Shown here in pieces: positions 27,056 through 36,576 of a stretch of 64,000 bases of DNA (the stretch's first letter is position 1; every line of letters starts with the position of its first letter). The stretch spans positions 62,001-126,000 of the forward strand of contig NZ_JAKILD010000011.1 in the NCBI RefSeq assembly GCF_023283825.1, written 5' to 3'. The notes beneath the pieces were generated by a model. That model made no database searches. It was given only the letters and a program-made list of their open reading frames with translations, and was not told the origin of the DNA. The translations under genes were made by a program, and so were the position numbers. This stretch comes from Shewanella olleyana. Lineage in GTDB: Bacteria > Pseudomonadota > Gammaproteobacteria > Enterobacterales > Shewanellaceae.

Positions 27056-29050
27056 TTAATGAGCATGTTTTAATGGAACGATTTCAAAGTCTGGATTAAA
27101 TTGCACTAGAGTCGAAGCGATTTTAGCGAAAGCCTGTTTGTCACCTTCCATTGTCGCCGCACCTGATTGCATCAGCGCTTTCATATTCGTCTTGCCTAAT
27201 AGTATGCCAACCACATCAGCTTTATTTACAGTCAGAGTTGCATCAGCTTGTTTTGGAGACTCGACAGCAATATTGCTTAAGTTACCGTTACTTAACTCAA
27301 CAAATAAGGTGTTGGTTTGGCTTCCATCTTGTGTCACTACATTCAAGGTAATGTTGCCAAGTGCCGCAGCTTTAATGCTGTCGACTTTTACTGCTAAGAA
27401 ATCAAATAAGGTCGACATGTCCATTTCGCTAATCACATCAGCAGAGGCCGACTTTGGCGCGCCAGGCTTAATACCCACTCGTAACTCTTGAGCACCAGTG
27501 AGATAAATATTACGCCACCCAGCCCCCTCAGCTTGATAACCTAGCTGTTCGTAGGTGTCTGCAAGTAACTCTCGGGCTGCATCGTGTTGTGGATCTGCCA
27601 TAACGACTTTATTAAGTGCTGTGGCAACAAAGCGATACTCTCCTTGGCTAAAATCATGTTTTGATTTTTTCACCACGTTATCTGCACCGCCCATATATTC
27701 AACAAATTTTGTTGCTTCTGCTTTAGTGGTTAATGGATTTAAATTGGCTGGATTCATGTCAAAGTAGCCTAAGTACATGTTGTATACAGCTTTGGCATTA
27801 TGACTATAGGTGCCGTGATAACCATTGGTGTACCATTCGTCTTGAACGTTTTGAGGTATGGTCTCCATGATAGCGTCGCCAATATCTTGAATAACTACGC
27901 CGTCATTGGCTAAACGCATTGACTGGTTATGAACTAAACCATAGTTATCACGCTGCATGCGAAGGTAATGATTAACCTCTTTATTGCCCCAAACTGGCGC
28001 TGAATGAGAGGCAAATAATACGTTTACGTCTTCACCAAAGGCGTTAATCATTTCATTAATGTCTTTAGACCATTTTAAAGAGTCGCGTACTTTCGCTCCT
28101 CTTAAGGTGTACACATTGTGCATGCCATCATAAGTTAATTCACCTGACCATAGTGCTTTCATTGACGGAATGTAGGTGATCATTTCACTGGCGGCTTCAG
28201 TGCCAGAGGCATCCATAAATACCATTTCAAGACCATCAATGGTTAAGGTTTCCCATTTACCTTTATGGTTAAGTTCATAGTCGGGTTTAACGTAGGTGAT
28301 TTCACCTTTTGATAAACCTTTGGCAAGTGCTGCATCCACAATACCGTGGTCGTGTTTACCTAATGTTGCACCATATTGATATGCTGCGCGGCGGCTCATC
28401 ACATTACCAGCAAGAACATTCTCATCAACAATTTCCGAGGTGATATTGTTTGAGCCGTAGACTTTGACATCAGGATATAGCTCTTGCACTCCACGGGCAC
28501 CGCCAAAGTGGTCGGCATGGCTATGAGAGTAAATCATCGCGACAACAGGTAAATCCTGACCTTCTGGTAAATTAGCAAAAGCAAACTTTAACGATTGCTG
28601 CGCAGCTTCTTTAGTAAGCAAAACATCATAAGCAATCCAGCCAGTTTTGCCTCGGATAAGGGTTAGGTTAGATAAGTCTGTACCACGGACTTGGTAGATA
28701 CCATCTGTGACTTTATATAGTCCGTTTGGCACCATATTTAGCTGTGCTTGACGATATAATGACGGGTTTACAGAGTCCGGTAATTCTTCACTAATAAAGC
28801 TAAATTCTGCTCGTAGAATTTTGGCTGTAGCTTCATCAAATGAGGCGATTTTGTTTTTGCTAAATCGCTCAAAAGCGGCTTTATCATCAAAGTTTAAGGT
28901 TTTTGCTACTGATTTATTATGTTCAGCAGTGATAGGGGTTGCGGGCTTGCCATGGTAATCAACAGTGATGTGGTCATGTTCATGCTGAGCAGCCATAGCC
29001 TGGGTGGTAAACGTTAAGGTGATTGCTAAACCAAGTAATGTTTTTCTCAT
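27056..29050 (-). CDS. Exported linear alkylsulfatase, metallo-beta-lactamase fold (SdsA-like)
   Basis: The 664-residue protein begins with a Sec signal peptide (MRKTLLGLAITLTFTTQAMAA). A metallo-beta-lactamase domain carries the di-zinc motif HSHADH near residue 175-180, and later TEAASEMITYIPSMKALWSG. A dimerisation/TPR-like helical part follows, then a C-terminal SCP2-like lipid-binding domain. This is the type III alkylsulfatase plan: it cleaves sulfate from primary alkyl sulfates such as SDS, releasing fatty alcohols. A start 15 codons upstream is open, but the ATG at 29048-29050 has GAGG in front and begins the signal peptide. It is divergent from a LysR gene, its likely regulator. Confidence 0.9.
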   Translation of the reverse strand: MRKTLLGLAITLTFTTQAMAAQHEHDHITVDYHGKPATPITAEHNKSVAKTLNFDDKAAFERFSKNKIASFDEATAKILRAEFSFISEELPDSVNPSLYRQAQLNMVPNGLYKVTDGIYQVRGTDLSNLTLIRGKTGWIAYDVLLTKEAAQQSLKFAFANLPEGQDLPVVAMIYSHSHADHFGGARGVQELYPDVKVYGSNNITSEIVDENVLAGNVMSRRAAYQYGATLGKHDHGIVDAALAKGLSKGEITYVKPDYELNHKGKWETLTIDGLEMVFMDASGTEAASEMITYIPSMKALWSGELTYDGMHNVYTLRGAKVRDSLKWSKDINEMINAFGEDVNVLFASHSAPVWGNKEVNHYLRMQRDNYGLVHNQSMRLANDGVVIQDIGDAIMETIPQNVQDEWYTNGYHGTYSHNAKAVYNMYLGYFDMNPANLNPLTTKAEATKFVEYMGGADNVVKKSKHDFSQGEYRFVATALNKVVMADPQHDAARELLADTYEQLGYQAEGAGWRNIYLTGAQELRVGIKPGAPKSASADVISEMDMSTLFDFLAVKVDSIKAAALGNITLNVVTQDGSQTNTLFVELSNGNLSNIAVESPKQADATLTVNKADVVGILLGKTNMKALMQSGAATMEGDKQAFAKIASTLVQFNPDFEIVPLKHAH

Positions 29051-29220
29051 GTAAGCCTCGAGGATGTATTGTTGTTGAATATAAGTTAACAACAAAAATG
29101 CTAAAGATAACTATGGCTAAGAATGGTTAATACATTTACTGTGTGAATGTATAAGGTGCGAATGAATGGATTGAATGTGCATTTATGTTGGAAGTCTATT
29201 TGTTCAAATGAGGTATTAAG

Positions 29221-30213
29221 GTGGTAAAAGTGAAGCAAGGTTTAGGGCAATTACAATTAGAAAAGCTGCAACAAGAAAAGAGCCAACAAGAGCTGCATAA
29301 GCTCGATCTTAATCTTGTTAGGGTATTTTGTAGTGTATGTGATTATCAATCAATTACACTTGCAGCAGAGCACCTTTCACTAACCCAATCCTCTGTCAGC
29401 AATGCAATTAACCGCTTTAAAACCCTTGTTGGGGCTGAGTTATTTGTCAGGCAAGGTCGAGGTATTGCTCTTACCGCAATAGGTCAACATTTACACCAAA
29501 CCTTAGGACCTTCTTTAATCGATATAGAGCAATGTATTAATAGCGTTAAAGTGTTTGACCCGCAGCAATCAAAACGTATTTTTCATGTCAGTGCAAATGA
29601 ATCAATTATTGATTTGATTGAGGCAGATATTGAAAAATCGGTGGCTGATAAAGGCGTTGAAATCATCTTTACTGAAGCGATTATTGATGAAGGTAATTTA
29701 TATCAAGCGCTTCAAAAACAGCATATTGATTTAGCGTTAGATATTGTGGCGCCGAGCGAAGCATCATTTTCCAGCAAACAAATTGCTACCGAAAAGCTCG
29801 TTTGTGTCGCGAGGGCGAATCATCCTCAATTTAAAAGCGGTATTGATGAACAGTCGTATTTTGCTGCTAAACATTTGTTTTATCGATTTCATCGGCATAA
29901 CCAGCGGGTAGCAGAGATTATTTCTACTGAGCATTTGCCTGAACGACATATGTATGGCGAAAAATCATCTTTGCTTACTATGTTATCGGGAGTCAGTAAA
30001 TCTGATGCAATCTGCATTGCGCCATATACCTATGCTAAAAACTATCAATCTACTTTCAATTTAACCTTGATGGATTTGCCGTTCGAAAGCCAATTGATTT
30101 CAATTTACAGCATTTGGCCGACCCGTAATCAACAAGATCCGGCAACGAAGTGGTTACGTGAGTTAGTTGAAACTGCAATGGAAAAGGTGTATCTGCTAGA
30201 AAGTGACCGTTAA
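29221..30213 (+). CDS. LysR-family transcriptional regulator
   Basis: The 330-residue protein has an N-terminal Gln/Lys-rich extension of ~25 residues, then a LysR winged helix-turn-helix (LNLVRVFCSVCDYQSITLAA, SLTQSSVSNAINRFKTLVG, LFVRQGRGIALT) and a periplasmic-binding-protein-like effector domain. The start is GTG at 29221, with GAGGT about 7 bp upstream. It is divergently placed 170 bp from the alkylsulfatase start, the classic layout for a LysR regulator and its target, so regulation of that gene is likely. Its last 4 bp overlap the convergent pseudouridine synthase gene. Confidence 0.88.
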   Translation: MVKVKQGLGQLQLEKLQQEKSQQELHKLDLNLVRVFCSVCDYQSITLAAEHLSLTQSSVSNAINRFKTLVGAELFVRQGRGIALTAIGQHLHQTLGPSLIDIEQCINSVKVFDPQQSKRIFHVSANESIIDLIEADIEKSVADKGVEIIFTEAIIDEGNLYQALQKQHIDLALDIVAPSEASFSSKQIATEKLVCVARANHPQFKSGIDEQSYFAAKHLFYRFHRHNQRVAEIISTEHLPERHMYGEKSSLLTMLSGVSKSDAICIAPYTYAKNYQSTFNLTLMDLPFESQLISIYSIWPTRNQQDPATKWLRELVETAMEKVYLLESDR

Positions 30214-30851
30214 TTATCGCTATTAATAGCCGCGTCAAAATTGCTCAGAGAAATAACATCGCCTGCTTGCATGGCATCAATATGAATATCGCCAATTCTG
30301 ACTCTAACTAACCGTAATGTGGCAAAACCTACTGCTGCTGTCATCTTTCTTATTTGACGATTTTTACCTTCGCATAAGGTGATTGATACCCAACTGGTTG
30401 GCCCATGTCTTGGATCGCGAATTTTACGACCTCGGCAGGGAAGTTGTGGCTCTTGTGCCAATTTAAAGGCTTTACACGGCAGGGTAAGATATTTTGTGCC
30501 ATTGATGCCAATTTCAACCCCATTTTGTAACAGAGATACAGCCTCATCGTTAATATCGCCATCCACTTGCACGTAATACTCTTTTTCGATGCCTTTGCTT
30601 CTTACTTTATGACTCATCATGCCATCTGTTGTCAGTAACAGTAAACCTTCGGAATCGTGATCTAAGCGACCAATCGCCATGGTTTTTTCAGGGAAGTTTG
30701 AGAGCTCTGCAAGTAAGTGCTTTTTCTTTCGTGTTTCAGGAACAAACTGGCTCAAAAATCCATAGGGTTTAAATATTTTAAAGTGCTGATGCTCTTGAGA
30801 GTCATTGAGCGACTCTTGATTTAATTCCGTTAAACAGGTTGGTTTTGGCAT
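30210..30851 (-). CDS. rluE: RsuA/RluB/E/F-family rRNA pseudouridine synthase, RluE-like
   Basis: The 213-residue enzyme isomerises a uridine in rRNA. The catalytic-Asp motif is GRLDHDSEGLLLLT, preceded by FKPYGFLSQF and followed by KEYYVQVDG and ITLCEGKNRQIRKM, all typical of the RsuA family. It lacks an N-terminal S4 domain and is short, which fits RluE (23S rRNA U2457 in E. coli) better than RsuA, RluB or RluF. The exact target is inferred from length and family only. It converges on the LysR gene. Confidence 0.82.
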   Translation of the reverse strand: MPKPTCLTELNQESLNDSQEHQHFKIFKPYGFLSQFVPETRKKKHLLAELSNFPEKTMAIGRLDHDSEGLLLLTTDGMMSHKVRSKGIEKEYYVQVDGDINDEAVSLLQNGVEIGINGTKYLTLPCKAFKLAQEPQLPCRGRKIRDPRHGPTSWVSITLCEGKNRQIRKMTAAVGFATLRLVRVRIGDIHIDAMQAGDVISLSNFDAAINSDN

Positions 30852-31177
30852 GAGTAGTGTTATTGCTCTTAATCTATAAACCTCAATGAGGCTATATTAT
30901 ACGGTTCCTTATTATATGGTCCATTTGCAGGAGATGCACTGAACCCTCATGAAGTCAGTTTTAACCAATTTTTTAAGATGATGACGCGAGCAGTAAAAAC
31001 TTAACAGGTAGCTCAGACTGAGGTGATAACAGTTGTTTTTTAACACGATGAAGTTTATTTTAATCGCCAGATTTCTCGTTACATAATTTAAAGGTATTTA
31101 ACGAGATTCATCTGAGCCACTTTTTTACACCAACAGTGTACTGCTTAATACCGTTTATTAAACAATGAGATGATGCA
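30852..31177. other. 326-bp intergenic region without a gene
   Basis: This divergent spacer lies between the pseudouridine synthase and HAD genes. It contains a degenerate tandem pair, ATTATACGGTTCC and ATTATATGGTCC, around 30896-30922. TATAAT on the minus strand at 30896-30901 could serve the synthase gene, but its -35 is poor. A tRNA-like word GGTAGCTCAG occurs at 31007-31016 without a cloverleaf. I see no further structure. Confidence 0.5.
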
Positions 31178-31888
31178 ATGAAATTAGACGCAATACTTTG
31201 GGATTATGATGGAACTCTAGTCAATTCTGTACCGAAAAATATTGATATCACCAAAGCAATACTGTCTATCGTTGCACCGCATTTAACTGGCGAAAACTTG
31301 CCTAAGTACTTACTAAGCGAAGCTAATTACCATGAAGCTAATCATGGTGCTAAAAATTGGCAGCAACTCTATGTTGATTTCTATGGGTTAACTGAAAATG
31401 AAATGCTTCAAGCTGGAAGCATGTGGGCTGAGTTTCAAGAAAAGAATGAAACAGAAGTCATGCTATTTGACGGGATTAAGGGGGTTGTTGAACAGTTTTC
31501 TCATTTTGATCACGGGATCTGTTCGCAAAATTCGCAAAATAATATTCGCCGTGTACTCAATAACAATGAAATTGGTGCACCTTTTAAAGCGATTATTGGC
31601 TATGACGATGTACCTAACGGTAATCAAAAACCACATCCATTCGGCGGCCTAAAATGTGTTGAATCAATACTGGGTCACGCAAATAGTAACTTACTGATGT
31701 ACATCGGGGATCATGAAGCGGATGCACAATTTGCCCGTAATTTGCAATTAGAATTAGGCAGCGATGCCAAGGTCATTTCTGTTGCAGCAGCTTATAGCCA
31801 ATCAGAGCCAGAAAGCTGGGATGTTAAACCTGATCATATTGCCAATACGGTAGAAGATTTAGCGGCTATTATTGGGCATTACGCGTAA
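31178..31888 (+). CDS. HAD-superfamily hydrolase (phosphatase-like)
   Basis: The 236-residue protein opens with the HAD motif I, LWDYDGTLVNS, with the nucleophile Asp near residue 9. Motif II is likely GICSQNSQNN, motif III a Lys in NQKPHP, and motif IV YIGDHEADAQFA. The helical cap between motifs I and II puts it in the beta-phosphoglucomutase/phosphoglycolate phosphatase-like subfamily I. The substrate cannot be assigned. It is a single gene ending at a bidirectional terminator opposite queF. Confidence 0.85.
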   Translation: MKLDAILWDYDGTLVNSVPKNIDITKAILSIVAPHLTGENLPKYLLSEANYHEANHGAKNWQQLYVDFYGLTENEMLQAGSMWAEFQEKNETEVMLFDGIKGVVEQFSHFDHGICSQNSQNNIRRVLNNNEIGAPFKAIIGYDDVPNGNQKPHPFGGLKCVESILGHANSNLLMYIGDHEADAQFARNLQLELGSDAKVISVAAAYSQSEPESWDVKPDHIANTVEDLAAIIGHYA

Positions 31889-31914
31889 AAATTTTAGTCC
31901 CGACTTTGAACAAT

Positions 31915-31942
31915 AAAAAGCCTGCAACTGCAGGCTTTTTTA
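31915..31942. terminator. Bidirectional intrinsic terminator
   Basis: AAAAAGCCTGC-AACT-GCAGGCTTTTTT gives A and T tracts on both sides of the stem. It serves the HAD gene (+) and queF (-), which converge here. Confidence 0.93.
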
Positions 31943-31956
31943 TTGTTAGAACCCCA

Positions 31957-32811
31957 TTACTGTCTTGCTAAACGATGGGTTTCAGGTGGTTGTTCAAAAT
32001 CACTTCTGAAAGGATTTATATCTAAACCTCCACGTCGAGTATAACGGGCATAAACTGTGAGTTTAGTGCAGTTACAGTAGCGCTTTAAGTCAGTAAATAT
32101 ACGTTCAACACACTGCTCATGGAATTCGTTATGCTGGCGGAAAGAAATCAAGTAGCGAAGCAGCTTCTCATGATTAATTTTTGGCCCTTGATAACGGATC
32201 ATGACACTACCCCAATCTGGCTGAGAGGTAATAAGGCAGTTTGATTTCAATAAGTTAGATGTGAGTGTTTCGACAACGTTTTTATCTTCGGTACTGTCTT
32301 GTAGATAGTCAGGATTAAACTCGTAGTCATCCACCTCAATATCAAGTTCGTCGATACAATTACCTGGTAATTCGACAATGCGTTGAGTATTAAAATGTTT
32401 AGGTTCAATCACTTTAACTGTCACTTCGCCATTAGCACATTGGCTTAAGTCAGTGACTAATGTTTGCTGTACCTGCTCAACCGATTCAAAACGTGTTTGG
32501 TTAAAGCTGTTGAGATACAGTTTAAACGATTTAGATTCGATTAAATTATCACTTTCGATAGCGAGGTAAACTTCAATAATGGCAACCATTGGTTTGCCTT
32601 TGGCATTTAGCCAAGACAATTCATAACCTGTCCAGATATCTGCGCCCTGAAAAGGGAGCGAATCAGTTAATGCTATGGCATCACGATTGAGTTTACGAGG
32701 AACCCCTTGTAGCAGTGAAGCGTCATATTCTGCTTGATATTGCGTCGTTTGACCTAAAGTCAGTCCTTTAAGTGCATCTGCATCACTATAGGGATCGTGA
32801 TTGTGTGTCAT
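31957..32811 (-). CDS. queF: QueF, NADPH-dependent preQ0 (7-cyano-7-deazaguanine) reductase
   Basis: The 284-residue enzyme reduces the nitrile of preQ0 to preQ1 in queuosine biosynthesis. It is the long, bimodular QueF type found in E. coli. Active-site features include the catalytic Cys in [15 protein letters not shown], the QF-family signature region [17 protein letters not shown] and the substrate-binding [14 protein letters not shown]. It is divergent from syd with 59 bp between, the same neighbourhood as in related gammaproteobacteria. Confidence 0.95.
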   Translation of the reverse strand: MTHNHDPYSDADALKGLTLGQTTQYQAEYDASLLQGVPRKLNRDAIALTDSLPFQGADIWTGYELSWLNAKGKPMVAIIEVYLAIESDNLIESKSFKLYLNSFNQTRFESVEQVQQTLVTDLSQCANGEVTVKVIEPKHFNTQRIVELPGNCIDELDIEVDDYEFNPDYLQDSTEDKNVVETLTSNLLKSNCLITSQPDWGSVMIRYQGPKINHEKLLRYLISFRQHNEFHEQCVERIFTDLKRYCNCTKLTVYARYTRRGGLDINPFRSDFEQPPETHRLARQ

Positions 32812-32870
32812 CTAGTCTGTTTCCGTGTCAAAATAGACTTATATTATAACCCAAAATTGGAGCATCTTAA

Positions 32871-33524
32871 GTGTCTTGTTCAACTTCATTGGATCATTTT
32901 TCTAGCCGTTATATTCAAGCTTATCAGGATGTATTAGGCGAGTTCCCCCGTTATTTCCCACTTGGGCAAGGATCCGCCTGTATTGAAGGTAAGTATGATC
33001 TTGAATCAGATGATGCAGTTTTTTGGAAAGCGATTAAACGTAAAAATAGCTCAGATTTCAGTAATGTAGAACATGCTTTAGAGCTTAAGTTGCACCAAGA
33101 TATCAATGCGTTTTATGGCGAATATTTTTCTGCGCCTTTGTATTTCGATTCAACTTGGGGCGAAGGTGAGCTACTGCAAGTTTGGAATCAGCAAGACTTT
33201 GAATCTTTGCAACAAAATGTGATTGGTCATTTGATGATGAAGAAAAAGCTCAAACAAGCACCCACTTGGTTTGTTGGCGTATTAGGTGATGGCGATCAAA
33301 TGATTACTGTTGATAATGAAGATGGCAGTGTGTGGATTGAAATTCCTGGTGATAAGCCTAAAGATAAACTCGCTGACAGTTTAGCTGAATTTATTGATGG
33401 ATTAACCCCGCGCGTGATGCCACCTGTTGAACCTATTGTTGAAGATAACTATGTCGCGCACCCAGGCATTTGGCAACGTATGAAAATGATGTGGGCTGAT
33501 TTGATTAAAGGTAAGAAGCCTTAA
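32871..33524 (+). CDS. syd: Syd, SecY-interacting protein
   Basis: The 217-residue cytosolic/peripheral membrane protein belongs to the Syd family, which in E. coli binds SecY and monitors translocon assembly. Supporting sequence includes SRYIQAYQDVLGEFPRY, the acidic DSTWGEGELLQVWNQQDFE and WIEIPGDKPKDKLADSLAEFI. The length is slightly greater than E. coli Syd because of a C-terminal tail. The start is GTG at 32871, with GGAG about 8 bp upstream. Confidence 0.9.
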   Translation: MSCSTSLDHFSSRYIQAYQDVLGEFPRYFPLGQGSACIEGKYDLESDDAVFWKAIKRKNSSDFSNVEHALELKLHQDINAFYGEYFSAPLYFDSTWGEGELLQVWNQQDFESLQQNVIGHLMMKKKLKQAPTWFVGVLGDGDQMITVDNEDGSVWIEIPGDKPKDKLADSLAEFIDGLTPRVMPPVEPIVEDNYVAHPGIWQRMKMMWADLIKGKKP

Positions 33525-33550
33525 TCTAATCAGTTGATGAATGATTAATT

Positions 33551-33584
33551 ATAATAAAGCCAGACAAATGTCTGGCTTTATTAT
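33551..33584. terminator. Bidirectional intrinsic terminator after syd
   Basis: A perfect 15-bp stem (ATAATAAAGCCAGAC with GTCTGGCTTTATTAT) has an AAAT loop, between convergent syd and the DUF2310 gene. Confidence 0.9.
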
Positions 33585-33601
33585 TTGGATTTCATAACAA
33601 C

Positions 33602-34375
33602 TTACTGATGATCCCAAGAGATGTTAGATACTATGCGGCAAGGCTCACATCTGAAATGGAACATATCGAGTAATGGTTCATCTAAACGCCATTCTTTAGA
33701 ACCACACCGAGGGCAGGCGCGCTCTTTTTCACTGGCTAAGCTTTCGCCGCCTACTCGGTATAGATAATAGTAAGTCGGGATCTTAGTGATGAACTCAACT
33801 CTACCGCGTATATCCCAACCTCGTCTGAATAAGTCACTTTTATGGCTGGTGATCTCTTCTAAAGCGGCAAACTCGGCTTTTGTGGCTGCAGCCATTTGTA
33901 ATTCATCACAAGCTTGCCATTCTGTTTGCCAGCGGATAACCCGTTTATGATCGCCATTAAAGCTGGCTGGGATCTGATAAAGCGGAATAGGCAACAAGTT
34001 ATCGCCACTTCTTATAGGCGAGCACATATGAACGTAGCTAGTATAAAGCACCTGCCAGCTAGGTGTTTCTGAATTACTGACTTCAGAGTTGATATCTTGG
34101 CCAATAAACTTTTCACGAGGGGCAAGTAACTTAGCTTCGGTGAGCTGGTTCAACGCTTGTTTCGTCCAAGGACTATTATGACGAGTCGATAGACTGGTTT
34201 TTTCTGGCATTAATAACCGAACTTTAAACTCACCTTCATTAAATGCGACGGCGAACTCTCTTCCCAATACTTGGCCGTTTGCTCGCAAAGATTCGAGATA
34301 ATGGTTAATGGCTTTTTCGGCTGCGGTGATTGTGGTATCCGCAAAACATTCAAATCTTAGCTCTGTGACAAACAT
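33602..34375 (-). CDS. DUF2310 zinc-ribbon protein, possibly nucleic-acid binding
   Basis: The 257-residue protein ends in a zinc ribbon with CPRCGSKEW and CEPCRIVSN, separated by ~18 residues. The rest is a conserved domain that I recognise as the DUF2310 family, annotated as possibly nucleic-acid binding; its function is not known. A start 10 codons upstream (34403-34405) is open but has no ribosome-binding site. The ATG at 34373-34375 is preceded by CGGAA and is preferred. It appears monocistronic. Confidence 0.8.
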   Translation of the reverse strand: MFVTELRFECFADTTITAAEKAINHYLESLRANGQVLGREFAVAFNEGEFKVRLLMPEKTSLSTRHNSPWTKQALNQLTEAKLLAPREKFIGQDINSEVSNSETPSWQVLYTSYVHMCSPIRSGDNLLPIPLYQIPASFNGDHKRVIRWQTEWQACDELQMAAATKAEFAALEEITSHKSDLFRRGWDIRGRVEFITKIPTYYYLYRVGGESLASEKERACPRCGSKEWRLDEPLLDMFHFRCEPCRIVSNISWDHQ

Positions 34376-34504
34376 GGGGTTCCGTTTAACTTTTGGGTGG
34401 TTCATGAGATGAATTAGCGTGGCTTACTTTATTGCAAGCGATTAACTTCTTACATCTAGTTTTTAACTGATTGCTATTTATTCGCTTATTACACTTAAAC
34501 AATG

Positions 34505-34837
34505 CTATTGGTTTTCTAACTGGCTAATTCGTTGCTTTAGTAAATCAATCTTAGCCTCAAATTCGTTTTTCATTTGTTGCATCTGAGCAAGCAACTTTTG
34601 TTCGATGAGCTGTGATTCTGAATTGGCTGAGGGTTTGGTTGATTCAAGTGCGTTGCCTAAATCTGGCAAGGTCTGCCATTGATCCTTTGGAATAGCTTTA
34701 AATTGTTGTAACCCTTGGATAAGCAAAGGCATGGGCACTTTGCCACCGAGCTTACCTTTAACTAATGCCATCGTCGGTGTACGGCCATTCAATGCAATGG
34801 TTTTCGCTGCCGCGAGGACTTGTTCGATTGGACTCAT
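34505..34837 (-). CDS. Small hypothetical protein with helical N-terminus and coiled-coil C-terminus
   Basis: The 110-residue protein has an N-terminal helical part (VLAAAKTIALNGRTPTMALVKGKLGGKVPMPLL) that vaguely resembles the KfrA-type DNA-binding fold. A Ser/Pro linker follows, and then a C-terminal heptad-like coiled coil (MQQMKNEFEAKIDLLKQRISQLENQ). The function is unknown; a small DNA-binding or adaptor protein is possible. It stands alone, 130 bp from the DUF2310 gene. Confidence 0.75.
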   Translation of the reverse strand: MSPIEQVLAAAKTIALNGRTPTMALVKGKLGGKVPMPLLIQGLQQFKAIPKDQWQTLPDLGNALESTKPSANSESQLIEQKLLAQMQQMKNEFEAKIDLLKQRISQLENQ

Positions 34838-34927
34838 AATTGGTGAAAACCCTCAATATGGATTAGTGAAAATACTTACTTATTAATAATCATTAAATAA
34901 TATTCAATAAAATCAGAAGTATAAACT

Positions 34928-34956
34928 TTGGCATGTTTTTAGCTTAATGATAATAG
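34928..34956 (+). promoter_or_regulatory. Candidate sigma-70 promoter for the DUF3192 lipoprotein
   Basis: TTGGCA (34928-34933), a 17-bp spacer and TAATAG, with GATAAT overlapping. It lies about 75 bp before the ATG at 35032, which has AAGGAAG as its ribosome-binding site. Confidence 0.4.
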
Positions 34957-35031
34957 ACAACATTATAACGTATCTCAAAAGCAGTTTGAGTAGAAATTAC
35001 GTGAGAATCATTTTAATAATAAGGAAGTATC

Positions 35032-35418
35032 ATGAAAGCAAAATTGGGTTTAGCATTTTTAATGGCTGCAAGTAGCCTTACATTAAGTGGTTGTGTATTT
35101 CATGTTGGTGGCAGCGAAGGTAACCATAGTGATTCTTATTGGGAAACACAGCAACAAACTAACAGAGCCAATTTATCCAAACTCACTATGGGTATGGCGA
35201 GAGATCAAGTCACTATACTAATGGGAACTGCAGATTTTAGTGAGGCATACGTTACTCAGGCAGGCGCCGAAAGCCCGAAAAAAGAAGTAAACGTACTGTT
35301 TTATCGTACTCAATGGAGTAAAGGTGACGGTAAAACCACGAAAGATGAGTGTACGCCAGTTGTCATTAGTGACAATAAGCTAGTGGGTTGGGGTGACACT
35401 GCGTATCAAAAGATTTAA
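35032..35418 (+). CDS. DUF3192-family lipoprotein
   Basis: The 128-residue protein has a lipoprotein signal (MKAKLGLAFLMAASSLTLSGC) with lipobox LSGC, so Cys21 should be lipidated and the protein membrane-anchored on the periplasmic side. The mature part has the SmpA/BamE-like motif LTMGMARDQVTILMGTADF and the C-terminal VLFYRTQW...CTPVVISDNKLVGWG of the DUF3192 family. This fold resembles BamE, but the function is unknown. Confidence 0.85.
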   Translation: MKAKLGLAFLMAASSLTLSGCVFHVGGSEGNHSDSYWETQQQTNRANLSKLTMGMARDQVTILMGTADFSEAYVTQAGAESPKKEVNVLFYRTQWSKGDGKTTKDECTPVVISDNKLVGWGDTAYQKI

Positions 35419-35498
35419 AAAGCGATTAAGCACTGTCACTTTTTAATCTGTTAAAGAGTGGCCTTAGATTTTGGTCATTGCCGTATTAAAAGCTTTAG

Positions 35499-35729
35499 CT
35501 ATTGCCTTAATAAAACGTCCAGTTGGTCTACCAGTTCTGACCACTGGGCGTCATCTTTTAAACTCTCTTCTAAAAATGCTCTTTGGGCATTATTCCAAAA
35601 GTCAGCCTCAGTTAAATTCGTATTTGCATTGATGGTATGTTGCGATAGAAAAACGCTTATTCCAGCATCTGATGAATCCAATCCTAGCTGTTCAAACAAG
35701 TGAACAAGTGTTGCCGAAGTTGTATCCAT
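35499..35729 (-). CDS. DUF2789-family small protein
   Basis: The 76-residue acidic, helical protein starts MDTTSATLVHLFEQLGL and contains ADFWNNAQRAFLEESLKDDAQW, a pattern I recognise as DUF2789 (function unknown). The frame opens at TTG 4 codons earlier, but GGGGA is 6 bp before the ATG at 35727-35729, which also matches the usual family N-terminus. It is divergent from the GNAT gene. Confidence 0.85.
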   Translation of the reverse strand: MDTTSATLVHLFEQLGLDSSDAGISVFLSQHTINANTNLTEADFWNNAQRAFLEESLKDDAQWSELVDQLDVLLRQ

Positions 35730-35859
35730 TTTCATCCCCAATTTATCGTGTACTTGGCTATTGAAATATCTTTAAGCCTAGGTGACAGCATTAAAATTGC
35801 AATATGTTTTAAACTTGTTAAGTTGTAACTATTAACTTGGTTTAGTAAAGAGTGTAAAC

Positions 35860-36489
35860 ATGGAACAAAACACGTTAGCAGAACACAGAGCTGTTTATTT
35901 AACGGCAGAAGACTTACGCGTAGCTGCATCAATTATTTATAACGCTTACCATGATGATCCTTTCTTTATTGAAGCTCTTGCTACTACTAACCAAGCTAGT
36001 TACGAGCAAAAACTACGTGCCTCTATTCGCGAGGAATTAACGGAGCTTTGGCAACAAGAACAACCTTTAATTGGCTGGTTCGATGGTGAAAGGCTCATTG
36101 GAGTCGCCTGTGTCATAACTCATCAAGTGCCATTAGGTGAGAGCCGTTATTGGCATTGGCGTTTGAAAATGGTGTTAGGTACCGGTTGGAACTCGACCCA
36201 AGCACTCATGAAAAAAGAGCACATTATCTTAGAAAGCTTGCCGAGTAAGCAGTATGGTATTTTGCAATTTATTGCTTTATCGCCAATTGAGCAAAGTAAA
36301 GGTAATGGCGCTAAGCTGATCCAGGCAGTGTTAAGTTGGTGTGATGAGCAGCCAGAACTTGATGGTATCGGTGTTTTCGTGAATAACCCTAAGCATGCAG
36401 AATTATTTGCTCGTGAAGGCTTTAATCATTTGTCTGAATTAACAATTGGCAGTGTCGATGGTGAAATTCTCATTTATCCAAGTAAATAA
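35860..36489 (+). CDS. GNAT-family N-acetyltransferase
   Basis: The 209-residue protein has a GNAT core: beta4 ILQFIALSPIEQSKGNGAKLI contains the acetyl-CoA-binding Q/R-x-x-G-x-G/A motif (QSKGNGA), followed by helix 3 and GIGVFVNNPKHAELFAREGF. The N-terminal ~110 residues carry YNAYHDDPFF, common in a group of uncharacterised acetyltransferases. The substrate is unknown. It begins with ATG and stands 87 bp upstream of the Mpo1-like gene. Confidence 0.82.
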   Translation: MEQNTLAEHRAVYLTAEDLRVAASIIYNAYHDDPFFIEALATTNQASYEQKLRASIREELTELWQQEQPLIGWFDGERLIGVACVITHQVPLGESRYWHWRLKMVLGTGWNSTQALMKKEHIILESLPSKQYGILQFIALSPIEQSKGNGAKLIQAVLSWCDEQPELDGIGVFVNNPKHAELFAREGFNHLSELTIGSVDGEILIYPSK

Positions 36490-36576
36490 AACTGTCATTG
36501 TTGTGAACAATATTTTGTCTACAGTTCTGTTTAGCATCTTTCTCAAAAACAATAATATATAAGTGGAGACGATAAG

